Source of the DNA: Armillaria gallica
Taxonomy: Eukaryota; Basidiomycota; Agaricomycetes; Agaricales; Physalacriaceae
Reading direction: 5' to 3'
NCBI GenBank assembly: GCA_037576215.1
Contig: JBANDB010000009.1
Coordinates: forward strand, 930,001 to 994,000
Length of the DNA: 64,000 nt
Positions 35,026 through 46,503 of the stretch are shown here, in pieces. The translations under genes were made by a program, and so were the position numbers. The notes beneath the pieces were generated by a model that saw only the letters and a list, made by a program, of their open reading frames with translations, ran no database searches and had not been told where the DNA came from. Each line of letters starts with the position of its first letter. The stretch's first letter is position 1.

Positions 35026-37208
35026 CCGAGTCCTATGTATATAGGATTTCGGTTATTATGCAAACCTGAGCTTATCGTGGGAAAATTCTATTCGAGGAAT
35101 CACTCCATCACGGCATTTGCCGACTTATCCGCCCCACTTATTCTATTCAGTGCCGTTTTCTTCCGATTGCTCTATCCGATTATCTCCTGCTTCCCACTTG
35201 TCTACTCTATCTTCTTCGTATCTCTCCTGCGTGCCTGCCCTTGCTTCGCTTACTTTATTTTTTCCTTCCCATTACCAGCCATTTGTGTGACTATAGTATA
35301 CCACCGGTTCCGCTGTATCTTTGGCAGGTACTTCGTCTCTTCTGTATTACCTGGCGCTCACCAGGAAATACAGTTTATTTGCGTAGCGCATAGTTCTTCT
35401 AGTAACAGCGTAGCGTAGAGCTACGAGCTGAAATATCAAAGGGTAACAGACTTACATAGCCTACGACATCGCTTAAAGCCTCACCTCAGATACCAGTCCG
35501 TGAACAGCATGCTAGAGCATAGCCTGATCAGCTTTGAGTCCGAGTCAACAGGCCGAAGGTTCTCGCATAGCCTCCCCTTACAGGACATCGACAGCGTGCT
35601 CTGTGTCGAGTTGATGCAATAAATTGTCCTTGATCTGTTCACTTCCTCCCTTGGTCACTGCCGGCACATTAATCTGCACGTAATTTGAGATGTTACCAAG
35701 GACATTTACATTGACTCGACTACATGTGTCCATACGGCGGCTTTGACGATTATGGATTCATGTCTAGTTATTGGTTGGATTTGTATGGGATGCGATCAGC
35801 CATCTTTTCCCTTACATTATCTGAGCCGAGACCTAACAATTTTGTCACTAGGATATCTGCTATATCAGTCCTCCGCACTGACTCGTTTACTTCGGGGACT
35901 CGCGTTCTCACAGTTCATGTTCGGACGCTTGCCTAGAAGGTGCTGGCGTATGTTCTCGTGTTTTCACTTGAAAAGACTCTTACTGACTACGGTTTAGATG
36001 CTATGCTATCAGAGGCGGTTGGAGTTCTTAGCGTTTGGACCACAGCTATAACGCACGAAGTAGTTGTGCGATTTAATGACAACTTGGAGCTAGGCATCCT
36101 CAACCTCGACTATTGCTCCCCGACCATCAATACTGCGTCGCCTGACGACGGCAAGACATCAGCCACTCGCCTCATGTCAGAGTAACGAGGTAGGAAACAT
36201 TCATGGTTCTTTCACCATCCCCTTTGGTCCGCGCTGGCGCGTCAATCTGTATGCTTATAGAGGACGTGGCCTCGTATGGGGGCATCCGCTGGCTCGACTA
36301 TCATGCCTCACACGTTGATACTCGGTATGTTCATCCCCAGTCTCCTCCGATCAGTCTCATCAACAGTTCGTTCTTACTTGCATCCGATTGCCTAGATACA
36401 CCCTGGCTTGCGCACCTAATTATAACAGCGAAGAGGGAACGGCCTTTCGACATTTGCGTATGGTACGCGGTCCAAAAATTCCAGCATCCTTCATTCAATT
36501 CGCCCATTTTGGTGTGTTCCGCTGCGGAAAGAAGGATATACTAAAGCGACCTAGATTCATGCAGCCGATACAGTGCATGATAGCCGGTGATCATGAACGC
36601 TGAGCTACATGCCTAAAACCGGAGACGATCATTATGAATGTGAGAAGGATAGAAGGTTGGTCTCTCAGCAATACCGGAAGACATGAGCTGATCAATTGCC
36701 CAGCAGCTGAAAGTTGGCATGTACGGATTTGGAAGCACTTGTCCTCGCTACAAACTCGATTTGATATGTTCTGCGACTACATGGTGCCTACGTAGTATGA
36801 CTTTACGGAACCACCTTATTAAATCATGATATCTACTCCCATGCATCTGAGCGTCACAAGATGATGAGCCTGCATTGATGCATGTGGTAAGTGTATACCC
36901 TCATTGAACGCTTTGTCTCGTTTTCTGGCGTCGGCCTGAAGTACGCACTGCGCATCTTTGCGTTATGTGCTGTTTGGCCTCGTAAGTCCCATTGTCCTTA
37001 TGAACAGCCTACGCCGTCCCGTGTTTCACTTTTAGGTTCGTCAATGAGCATAGGTGCATGTGGTGTAACGACGGCATACGACTGGGCGGCCTGTCACTGT
37101 TGGAAGGTCCCGTAGACTGGATGGATATGACACAAGACAGTGCTAGTAAAATGCCGGATGTATTCATGCATTGCCCGGCCAAACTATAGAAAGAAACATA
37201 GGACTCGG
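35026..37208. mobile_element. 2.2-kb insertion with short terminal inverted repeats
   Basis: Interrupts the homology between the two DUF6534 units: unit 1 runs directly from the gene 3' flank to repeat H, unit 2 has this extra block. The left end reads CCGAGTCCTATGT and the right end ACATAGGACTCGG, a perfect 13-bp inverted repeat. The 35 bp between 37208 and the resumption of homology (37248) are unexplained and a target duplication is unclear. Internal frames (35035-35418, 35724-36185, 36203-36544) show no transposase motif I recognise. Confidence 0.45.
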
Positions 37209-37249
37209 TAATGCCACGCGAATGCGATGGCCCTCACCCCACTAGTTAT

Positions 37250-37670
37250 TCTAAGACCCATTCAAGCAATTGAAGAAGATTACGAGACTGTAATAATCAA
37301 AGTATATGGTGAAATCTATAACATTATTATCTGACTCTTAGACGCACCGCACCCTCGCAGATCTCGTTTTCGAATTAGCAGGAGAGGGGATACCCGGAGG
37401 TTATGAGTGTGATTCCCCAGTTCGAGCACGCCAGCAAGATCATCGTTGGGATGTCGCATCTCAAAGCGAAGCGGTTGACGCGTTCGGATGATGGTTTGGG
37501 ATAAGCCCTTTTGTTCTGAGGACGACGGATTTCCTCGAGATAGGACAGGTTCTGCCAACAGGACCTGAAAGTCCACTACGGTAGATGAAGGCCACTGGGA
37601 AATTTTCATTTTCGCATCTGTGAAAAGACATTGACATCGACAATTGTACTAGGACTTAATACGGATGGGC
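37250..37670. repeat. repeat H, copy 3
   Basis: Near full-length partner of 31660-32100, lying immediately left of family A copy 5. Minus-strand frames here (37609-37316, 37643-37461) are open but have no recognisable motif. Confidence 0.7.
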
Positions 37671-37789
37671 TGGATTAAATGAACGCATGATCAATTGGTC
37701 AACAGTACGAATATGCAGCTTTCCTTTCACATTCGGAGTACAGCGTAGTCATCTAGTATGGTATGTACGTCACGTCGGATAGCACACTT

Positions 37790-39100
37790 TGGAGCACTGA
37801 CGGGACTGACAGAAACAAAGCCGCAAAGGGACTAACTTTGACACTACCGTTTCATGACGAATGAGGAGCCTCGTCAGCCCGCGAGACCAGCCCCATCCCA
37901 AATTTTCCACCACTCAGTGTGCTGCGGTCGAGGGCATCCAGAAAGATTGGAAGTAAGAGGCATGTAGCTGGAGGAAATTGAGGATAGTATTGCAAATGTA
38001 TAACTCATGGCTTCAACACTCCTCGGTTGACGAGCTTTCTGCGCATTAGTAGTTCCTGGAACAACTTTGTTGATTCGTCCCAGATACCATCGTAGGTAAT
38101 AACTAGTCTTTTGTTGGCCCGCTTCGTCTCCTTAGAATGGCTTCGTCATACCCAGAGTTCTGGCCGGTGTCCGACACCTCTCGCAGCCACCTGCTTCTCT
38201 TGATTATCAAGGCTCCCGGGTAGCTCCCATCCGGTTCGGAGTTCCGTCGCTCTCGTTGGCATACTCGTATGTAGTCTCATAAGCCAGACTCAACGATCCG
38301 TATGAAGAAAAGTCGTTCAACTTTCAATGGATGAGGGCGGGCAGAATACGAGCCACGGGTGTGGCGACTGCACGTATCAAAGAATCTCGCAGCTGGGTAC
38401 AGGATGATAAGATGGGCAGTTCACTCAATTCCCGTTCGCTGCTAGCACCTATGAGTATACTATCATTGTTGCTGGGACCAAAACATCTCATACCTTTGCG
38501 CGATAACGTCCATTATCGCCAATGCGGAGGCCAGATACTTAACTTGATAAGAAGCTCCATGAAGGAAAAAATGAGCGGTTGATATCATTTTGCCCATCAA
38601 GACAAGTGTAGAGACAGATGGTGAATTTCTGCGCCGATTTTGGAATCAAGTGACACGGAATACTTTGTCGTTTCCTCGTCGTAGACATTGTTGCAAGGTG
38701 ACTGGAGCCGCCGTCAGTAAACGCGTAGCTCGCTTTCTTCCTTAGCCGTAAATAACATATGCGTTACACCATGCGAAGGTCATCGTCTCCAGTTCCTCGA
38801 GGATTTCTTGCTTGATGACCCTTCTGGTGATGCGTGTGGCTGCTCTCATGTAAGTACAATCTTGTTCAGGGCGAGCAAAGAGATTTGCCCAAATCCATAA
38901 TCAGACTATAGATATCCCGCCACCGCCCTACCCTCATGTAGCAGGTACGTCGTAGCCCGTCGCCACCACCAGTTTTCAATGTTCTCACTCCTCTTGTAGA
39001 GTCGGACGTCGCAGGCTTGCGATGCGTCGCTCAAGTTGTAGCGCATCCAATAGTGCCGATACAGGTGTCATTGCAAGAAGATCGATGGTGTCAATGGAGG
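37790..39100. repeat. family A low-copy repeat, copy 5 (shortened)
   Basis: Starts in the middle of the A unit (GCGAGACCAGCCCCATCCC near 37880), skips several internal segments and ends with the GATATCCCGCCACCGCCC and CAAGTTGTAGCGCATCCAATAG-type blocks near 38915-39050. The minus strand again contains the YDEET and VSLDSKIGAEIHHLSL peptide near 38620-38690. Confidence 0.6.
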
Positions 39101-39270
39101 TATTAGTATGGTATTGGTACCGGCACAAGGAGAAACAGTGAAACAGTAATCATTGGTCGACTACGCTTATACAAGCTCAGGTAAACAATAGTAAACTACT
39201 GTGGACCTCGCCGACTCGTCAAGTAAATGAGATATGAAACGGAAAGGAAAGTAAATATGTAGACAGTCAT

Positions 39271-40491
39271 TCATGGCATTTGTATGATATCAGTAAGAAA
39301 AGAAGGCACGGTTACAGACGGTACATTGGGTTTTCGAGGTTTTGATGGTGGTCCTCCAAGATGTGTCGTGCGCATTGATCTTTGGTGCTCGCTCCAAATC
39401 CTGCCTGCGAGACGAATAGCTGCTGAATGCCAAGTGTGTAGTAGCCGTGTCTGGATACGCCTGCTCTGAAACGGTGACGGTTCTGTGGTTAGAGCAGATG
39501 GGAGAGGAGGCAAGATTCCGAGATAATATTGAGAGATATGTCGTGGCCAATGTTTGCCATCTGTAAACATCTTTCGTACGAGATGCAGTAGGGGCACGCA
39601 GATCGATAAGGGTACATCCGCATTGTGCAGTATTTTGGCTGTCTGCGCGTGGACGTTGTTAGCTGCGTCGGTTCGAAGATGCTGGAATGATGGGCAGACG
39701 ACGAAGACGTGATGAATGGTTTCGAGGTCATCACACCCTGCTAGGCACAGGGGGGACATATCTCCGAATCGAAGGAATCTTGTATAGGCACAATCCAGTT
39801 GGCCTGACCGAGCGTATAGCTGGACAACGGCGGAGTAAGCAGAAGAAGCTCGAATATAAGGATGTTCTGGCGGAGTGTATTTGTCATACAAAGGCAGCAG
39901 CATCGTAGTGGCAGGTCGGAAGTCGGGCAGAGTGATAGTGTTAGCTGTGATCGCAGAGGACACATAAGAAGGGATATTGGACTCAATGTAACCGTCGGTA
40001 GAAGTATACAGCATGAAATGATCCATAAAAAAGGTAGGTACAGGAGCCGGAGGAGGTCGAAGGAATGTCGTTTGTGAATGTGTGGCAAGTTGGTCGGCAG
40101 CATTGTTTATTTGGGAAGAGAGAGATAGCGAATTTGAGTGAGCAGGTGTATAGATGATGTTGGAAGTTGTTGGGGAGTCGGAATGGGAGATGATGGACAA
40201 CAGCCAGCGATAAAGAGAACGAGTGGGAAGCGAGGACCATTGTCGGTGTTGGAAAGATGGTAGTAGAGCAGAAGATATTATTCGGTCAGAGTTGAGGTGA
40301 TCAGTGTACGTTGTCGGAGCACACGTTTGACAGTGTTTGGCATATACGCCTACAGCAACGAGGGCGTAGACTTCTCCCTGACCAATATGCGCTGATTGAC
40401 CAAAGTTATCAAGGGAGAAGGCGGCAGAAACATGAGAAGAGCGTGCAGCAAAAGTGACTAGCATTTGAGGGCCACCACATGCGTGTGGCAT
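39271..40491 (-). mobile_element. LINE fragment: RNase H and C-terminal knuckle
   Basis: A single 406-codon open frame on the minus strand. The first 150 residues resemble the RNase H domain of Tad-like LINEs (RSLYRWLLS, then YTPAHS..INNAADQLATHS with the DxxADxLA-type end). The middle holds the C-terminal arginine-glycine segment QLYARSGQLDCAYTRFLRFG, followed by the cysteine-histidine knuckle C-x4-C..H-x4-C (LCLAGCDDLETIHHVFVVC). The reverse transcriptase is missing upstream, consistent with 5' truncation or rearrangement. The open frame suggests a relatively young insertion. Family matches are by motif only. Confidence 0.78.
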
Positions 40492-41763
40492 ATCCGAGTC
40501 CTATTTCAGTGGTGCGTCCGGCCCGATTTATACTTGCTAAATGTGTCAGAACTCATAGCCAATCACAGTAGGACATAAAAGTATGTTGTAGCCTTTTGAC
40601 CATCAAGAAGCATTTTCAAATCCATATCATTTATGTGGCCCTCTTTCACGTAATTCCTTCTGTGGATTATACCGTCATTATACTACACTAGTAACTACTC
40701 TCTGGCGGTCGACGTATCTTGAGGTAAAACAATGTTCACCATGGTAATGGCTCCAATCAGCTCATACATATGGTCGATCCTGATGACAGGTAAGAAAAGC
40801 TGCAAGTCAGAGAATAGGTTGAGGTCTTCAACGTGCACAGGAAACACGATGGACCTGTAGATGAAGCATCTGAACCTGAAGGCTGAAGGAAGGAGCATAA
40901 CACGTCATGCAGGTTTGACTGTCATAGCCGTACTGCATGTTGCTAGCATAGTCTCGTATGGAGTTCACCCTGTTGACTTCATCTACTACTTACAGGCAAA
41001 AGGACCATTCCTTCGGTGGAAGTGTTATGAGACAAGGACATGTAGTACGATTGGTGAGACCTATAGTTTATTAAGTCCACACGATTCACAGGGCGTGTCT
41101 TTTCTTGTGAACTTCTGTAATCAGTCATAGCAAAGTTGGGTATGATCTCGATCTGCGTTCGATTTATAGAAAGGGTAGAGTTGTCAGGTAAGAAACATGT
41201 CACAGATTGAGACGATCGTACTAATAGTACCACATTTTCCGGCAAACCAGGTATACTCACAGAGCTGGGGGTTGATCAAGCGCACGAAGAGAGTTTCCAA
41301 GACTGGTGTCGACACTACATGTAGCACCAGATGACGCAGATGAAGCAGTCACCAGACTTTCACAGCGTGGACCATACAGCAGCCCGAAGACACAAATGGT
41401 CACGAGAAGGGCGACACGAGGCAAGCAAGGCAAGATAACGAGACACGAATGATGGGTTCACATGCGCCCAGCCATCTATACACCCCTCCCCCTCCAGGCC
41501 CCCCCTCCCTACTGCTACCCTCTTCTATAACAAAACTGAAGCTGTTACCAGACCAAATCAGAAAGTACAACATAGGATGGACATGTTGTACGATGAGAAC
41601 AAAGCCAGTGAGCAGAAAGGGTCACAGGCAGGCTGCACAACGATACTGACATAATTCACTGGGAGAGGCTCTCGAGTTGCACGCGAGGGAAAGCATGGAA
41701 AGAAATGAATTTCTGAGTCTAGCTGCATCTTGATATAGGCAACAATGACAGTATGCCCTCAGG
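40492..41763. other. anonymous spacer
   Basis: No supported gene. Frames at 40861-41130 (plus) and 41260-40979 (minus) have no family resemblance. By eye CpG is rare. Confidence 0.3.
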
Positions 41764-43821
41764 ATGTCCCATATCAAGCTAGACGATGGCACACTGGACA
41801 TATTGAAGCTGATAGTTCCCAGAGCCGACGGCAAAGAGTCGGAGGAGGTTGTATTTATGATGAACGGGATCATATGCCATGAGGATTTGCCGCCCATTTC
41901 CAGGGTATCGAAGTGAGGGATTTCTGATTAGCTCCAAGAGGTCTGACCAAACACATCATTAACAGAACGACCAACGATACACCGACCACACTCTTGCAGA
42001 AGGTGACAATCACAGGTCTTGGGGCAACGTTCTTCCAGGAGGCAATGGACTGGCTGAAAGAGGTCAACCTCACTGCTGAGAGGGAGTTTCACCAGGGAGA
42101 GCTGGAAGCTTGCACACCGACGACTTCAAAGGCACACCAGCGATGGAATGCACTAATCAGCACCTCAAAAAATTATGAGAAGACCTCGGCAACGTTGCGA
42201 TACCATTTCCGAAGGAGGTTGACCCTAGAGGCGCATTGAAGCAGTTAACGAGGCCTGACTTGGCACACACAGAGGGGGACTCAGTGCAGTACATCAGATG
42301 CTTGATCAACAGAGATGGGAAAAGAAAGTAAGTGAGAAAAAGAAGCGAAGCAGAAAAAATACTGAATAGCATGCAGATACACAAAGGTGAAAACCCCACT
42401 GAACTTTCATCTGCACCCGAGAGGGCAGGTATGGCTATCCATGTTGACATCACATTCATAGGAAATGGTGCTATCAGCTGAAACGCCAAATGCTTTGATG
42501 ACCTGTTCAGTCTGAAAGTCTGTAAATGAAACGAGGTGGAATCCCCGTGGGCTATGAACATACGTAAGTAGATAGTAGATACTGGAAAGAAGAAATTCTT
42601 GCCATTTCTGCATCACAGCTTCGTCGAGATGGTCAGAAGGCATTGGTCTACATCAAGCATTAGTAAATCGTTGTTTGTTCTGGCTCAGTGGGAAAGTACC
42701 CACAAAAAAGTAAGGGTTCCAGTGTATGAGTGTAGATCCTCACTTTGTTCTGTGTTAGATCCCTCAGACAGAAGATGATCTTCCAGATCGCTGGGAGTCC
42801 CAGTCAGAAGGTATTCTCTGTCATGGGGAAAAGCCAACGCACCAAAAGCCTGATATTTTAGGCTTGGAAGCGTGCCATAACAGTGGAAGTTCTGGTTCAC
42901 TTGAACTACTCGTAGATTCAAATGACAGTCGAGACCTTCAATTTGTAGCATGACCATTTAGACTCAAAAATGAGGCTGAAGTGAAACACCACTCACGAGG
43001 AAGCAGAATAAGAGGCATCAAACCCTGTTCAGAAAAGGCTGCGGTCATCAAGACAATGATTATTAGGCTTGCGGTCAGCATAAGGATGATAGCAACTACT
43101 GGTTCTGTCAAATATTTTATCAATGGAGCAGCCTAGGCATCAAAAACGCACATACAGGTTGGATGAACCTTGGGGAGGAGTGGAACGGTGCACGAGAGTT
43201 CGCTCTACAGTGTCAGTTGTGAAGGTAGATGATCCAGCAACTTCTTGCTGGGAAAACCAGGCGTTGCAATCGAAGGTGCCAAAATCAGCCAAGCCGCCCA
43301 AAGGCTCAGAATCATAATGTGAAATCAGCCCCTGGGGAAAGTATGCCTTCTCTGAGTGAGTTTCTCAGGATAGGCGACATCATGGAAGTGCAAATGACAC
43401 CGGTGGTACAAGGGAAAAAGAATGCGTTCAGGATGAAACCTATACTGAGAGCGATAGTACTTCTGAATAGTGAATATATGCAGGTGAGGGCTGAAATATT
43501 GAGCAATAAGTATAAATGACCAATGAGCGTAATTATGAAGCGCTAAGGGTACAATCGTTAAATGCAGTACTCATGACCAAGGGGGGAGGAATGGCAACAA
43601 TGTTCTTCAAACAGAAGCTTGCATACCTTATGAAAGAGGAATATGTAGATATGGATGTGGAAGAGAATGAACGTCGAAGGCGTGCGCAAAAAACAGATGA
43701 CATGCAACTTAGACACATCAGATGTGTAACCAGACACAGATGTTTAATGATAAAAGCGGCGCAATTGAGGACAGGTGCACCCAATAAAAACAATAACCAA
43801 CTAAAGAGGTTAGTCCAATAG
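41764..43821 (+). pseudogene. broken uncharacterised Agaricomycete gene
   Basis: Coding-like blocks follow each other on the plus strand: LDDGTLDILKLIVPRADGKE (41764-41903), a block with GLGATFFQEAMDWLKEVNLT (41968-42170), then in a shifted frame LGNVAIPFPKEVDPRGALKQ and LTRPDLAHTEGDSVQYIRC (42190-42315) ending at a GTAAGT donor. About 1 kb later comes LRIGDIMEVQMTPVVQGKKN with ILRAIVLLNSEYMQ (43350-43485), ending at GTGAGG, and a last block DMDVEENERRRRAQK (near 43640-43690). I recall this order from hypothetical proteins repeated in mushroom genomes but know no function. A TGA replaces an expected arginine before EDLGNV, and a frameshift lies at the A-run near 42168. The 1-kb gap (42325-43340) holds minus-strand frames (42957-42685, 43123-42938) that could be an insertion or another old gene. 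Confidence 0.4.
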
Positions 43822-44025
43822 GAATGAAAAGACATTATCAAGGTAAATCAAAAACAAGGGAAATGGCGCTAGAGGATGAGGCAAGCGATTAGAGCAAGGG
43901 GAGCGAAGGTAGTATGAAGCCAAAGCAGTATGTAGGGCCTGAAGTCAGAAAAGGCAAGAAGCCATGCAACAAAATGATGGACGATGGCCAAAAGTTCCCA
44001 TGGAGAGTCCAGGTGAGTGGGGCGG

Positions 44026-44460
44026 TGTTATGATTTATTCATTTTTTGCCTTATCTTATCTTATCACAGGAAACCGGACCGGCCGGGCTGCTACCCACTA
44101 GGAGTAACCGAACCACAGAACGATGTTCCCATGTTATCTCTCAGACATGACATGTTCTTGCTTTGATCTTGCGTGCTCGAGCAGAGTCTCAGCTCAACTA
44201 CAAGGCGACCCATATATGATTCCTTGCTTTCTCATGAAACGTTCTATTATTGAAACCCTCACAATTAGTATTTAACCAGTAGCTCTCACTGTATGTACCC
44301 CAGCTTCAAGCTAACTTTAATCTATACAGAAACTATCACTCTAATTATCGTGGACAGCTAAGGAGTTAGCCTTAACGCCTATTGTGTGAGGAATTCATCG
44401 GTGACTGCCTGAACACGAGACAGCCAGTGTTTACCCTTAATAGGAGTTTGGGTTTAATAA
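44026..44460 (+). repeat. element 1, 5' LTR (435 bp)
   Basis: Starts TGTTATGATTTATTC and ends GGGTTTAATAA. Differences from the 3' LTR are almost all transitions (for example CATGTT versus CGTGTT, TTTGATC versus TTCGATC). A candidate promoter or polyadenylation region contains TATATGATT near 44212. Confidence 0.88.
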
Positions 44461-46503
44461 TTAGCTCGAAGCTTGCCCTTGCTCCTTAACCGGAGCCAAC
44501 AGATGTCGACGACACTCGAGATACTTCTATCCGCCGTATACCTCGGTGTCGGACTAGCATTCTTCTCAGCTACGCTTGTACTGGCTATTATACACTATCA
44601 AAGGATGACTCGTCGCAGACGCAACAGAAGGATCCAATACCCCCTGCCGCCATTTAACTATGTCCTCCCACAGCAGCCACCACCGGTGCACTTCTACCCA
44701 CTCTTACCGCCACGAGCCCCAGCCATCGACGAGCACTCTAGTGTTGACAGGAGAGACAAAGAAGACATTCCTGGGGAGATGGAAGTCGGCATTCAGGAAG
44801 GAAGTGATGGAGGTACTTCTGGAGCAGGGCTCCCCTTTATCGAGCTTTCTCCCGACCCATCCTCCTCTCACCAGTCCGCCGGCGCTACCCCCCATCCAGC
44901 AACACGAGCCATTCCAACCGCCACAGACCTGGCAAGGTACCTCGTCTGACTTGGCCTGGGGTGAAGAGGCCCTGGCACATCCCCAACCGCAGAGCAACCT
45001 GCCAGCAGTGGTCCTGGGGGTAGCAGAGTACCAGCGGTCGCCCCAGACTCCTATGAAATCTGCGTCGGTTCTGCTTCTGAGCTCGACCTCGTCTGGGACA
45101 ACCTCAACCTCCCCGTTACTGCCTACTTCCCCTACCACCCAAATCCCTATGCCGCCCCTCACTACTGGGATACCCCAGTCGTCGTGACCCAGCCTCCCAC
45201 TCCCCCAGAGCCCTCCAGACAGCCTACGCCGGAGCCCGTCAGCCAGGTTGCAGACGAGTTGACCAGGCTCGCCATACCAAGGAGGAGGAGAGAGCCGCCA
45301 AGAACGCTCGCTGAGGTCACAGAGGAGCTCAATGAGTACTACCTCATCGGCGAGGATGGGCAGAACCAGTATGGAAGGGATAGGAGAAGGAGGGAGGCAG
45401 AGCGAGTGGCAGCATTTAGAAGAGTTGATGAGAAGGCAGGAAGGCTTGACACGAGCGACCTCCTGGGCATCGACGAGAGGGGAGAGACTGTTTACCACTC
45501 CGCCGCCAGCTCTAGGACCGAGGTACTCCCCGCCGAAGAATATATCAATGGTGTCATCAGAGGGAGAAGCCCTTCCCCCTCACCAGCCCCTGTCCCACCC
45601 GTCCTGAACACTCCCCCAGCCGACCACCCCAATAACCATCTCCTGAGCGCTGTACCTCCTCTCGACAGGCAAGCTAGTTCAGGTCCCCGTTGTTCTAACC
45701 GCTGCACCCCTAGAGGAGCTATTTGAACATTTCAGAGGGGAGTTACTGGAAGATGAAGAATGGGCTAAGACCCCTGCAGGGAGGGACTACGCGCACTATC
45801 AATACAGTTATATTCTAAAAGAGAAAGCCACGCATTTCGCCTGCCTTGCATACAATATGATTCACCATGGGAGAGCCCAGGTTGAAGTACCAGCAAGGTA
45901 CCAGAGGCCTGAGATCGACCTCCCTCCCATCACGTATACCCCAGAACCGATGGACGATGAACCACCGGTTCTCCTGCCACGCACCGCGGTACCTAACTAC
46001 CCGAGGTGGCAGCCAGGCTATGCCCCTGCAGCACCCAGTTACGCATATCCCCGAGGGTACGGACTGCCAGGAACACAGGGATGACCTAGACTCTTTGCTG
46101 CCACCCAAGCTGACGACGGTGCGGGGTCTTCAAACCAACCCCCACCTACTAGCAAGCCGCCACCACCGCCAGGACCACCACCGGGACCGCCAGATGTTCC
46201 TTGAAGGTGGGCACCACCGTGATACCCACCGCCGCCTGGACCCCCAGACCCGCCTGCACCATGGGTCCTTGACGAGGACAACCAAGGACCCTGGGCAGCA
46301 TTGAAACCCACCATGGTCAAAGAACCTGAGAACTTTAATGGCGACTCCAACGACATAGCTTGGTTCTTCTCGCAATGCGACATGTACTTTTCGGTATTCA
46401 ACCAATATTTCCAATACCACCCCCATAAAGTCATCTTCTGCGCGTTGCAATTCGGAAAGGATGCCCAGGTGTGGTGGGAACTATGTGCAAGAGAACTTGG
46501 AAG

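Noticed and set aside
35035..35418. 127-codon hydrophobic plus-strand frame
   Set aside because: Pyrimidine-rich composition produces F/S/L; no family resemblance and no splice context.
42938..43123. Membrane protein start on the minus strand
   Set aside because: A hydrophobic helix is visible but the following frames could not be joined by valid introns; mentioned only in the context of the broken gene.
44704..45498. 264-codon minus-strand frame
   Set aside because: Shadow of the proline/arginine-rich gag of element 1; no independent motif.
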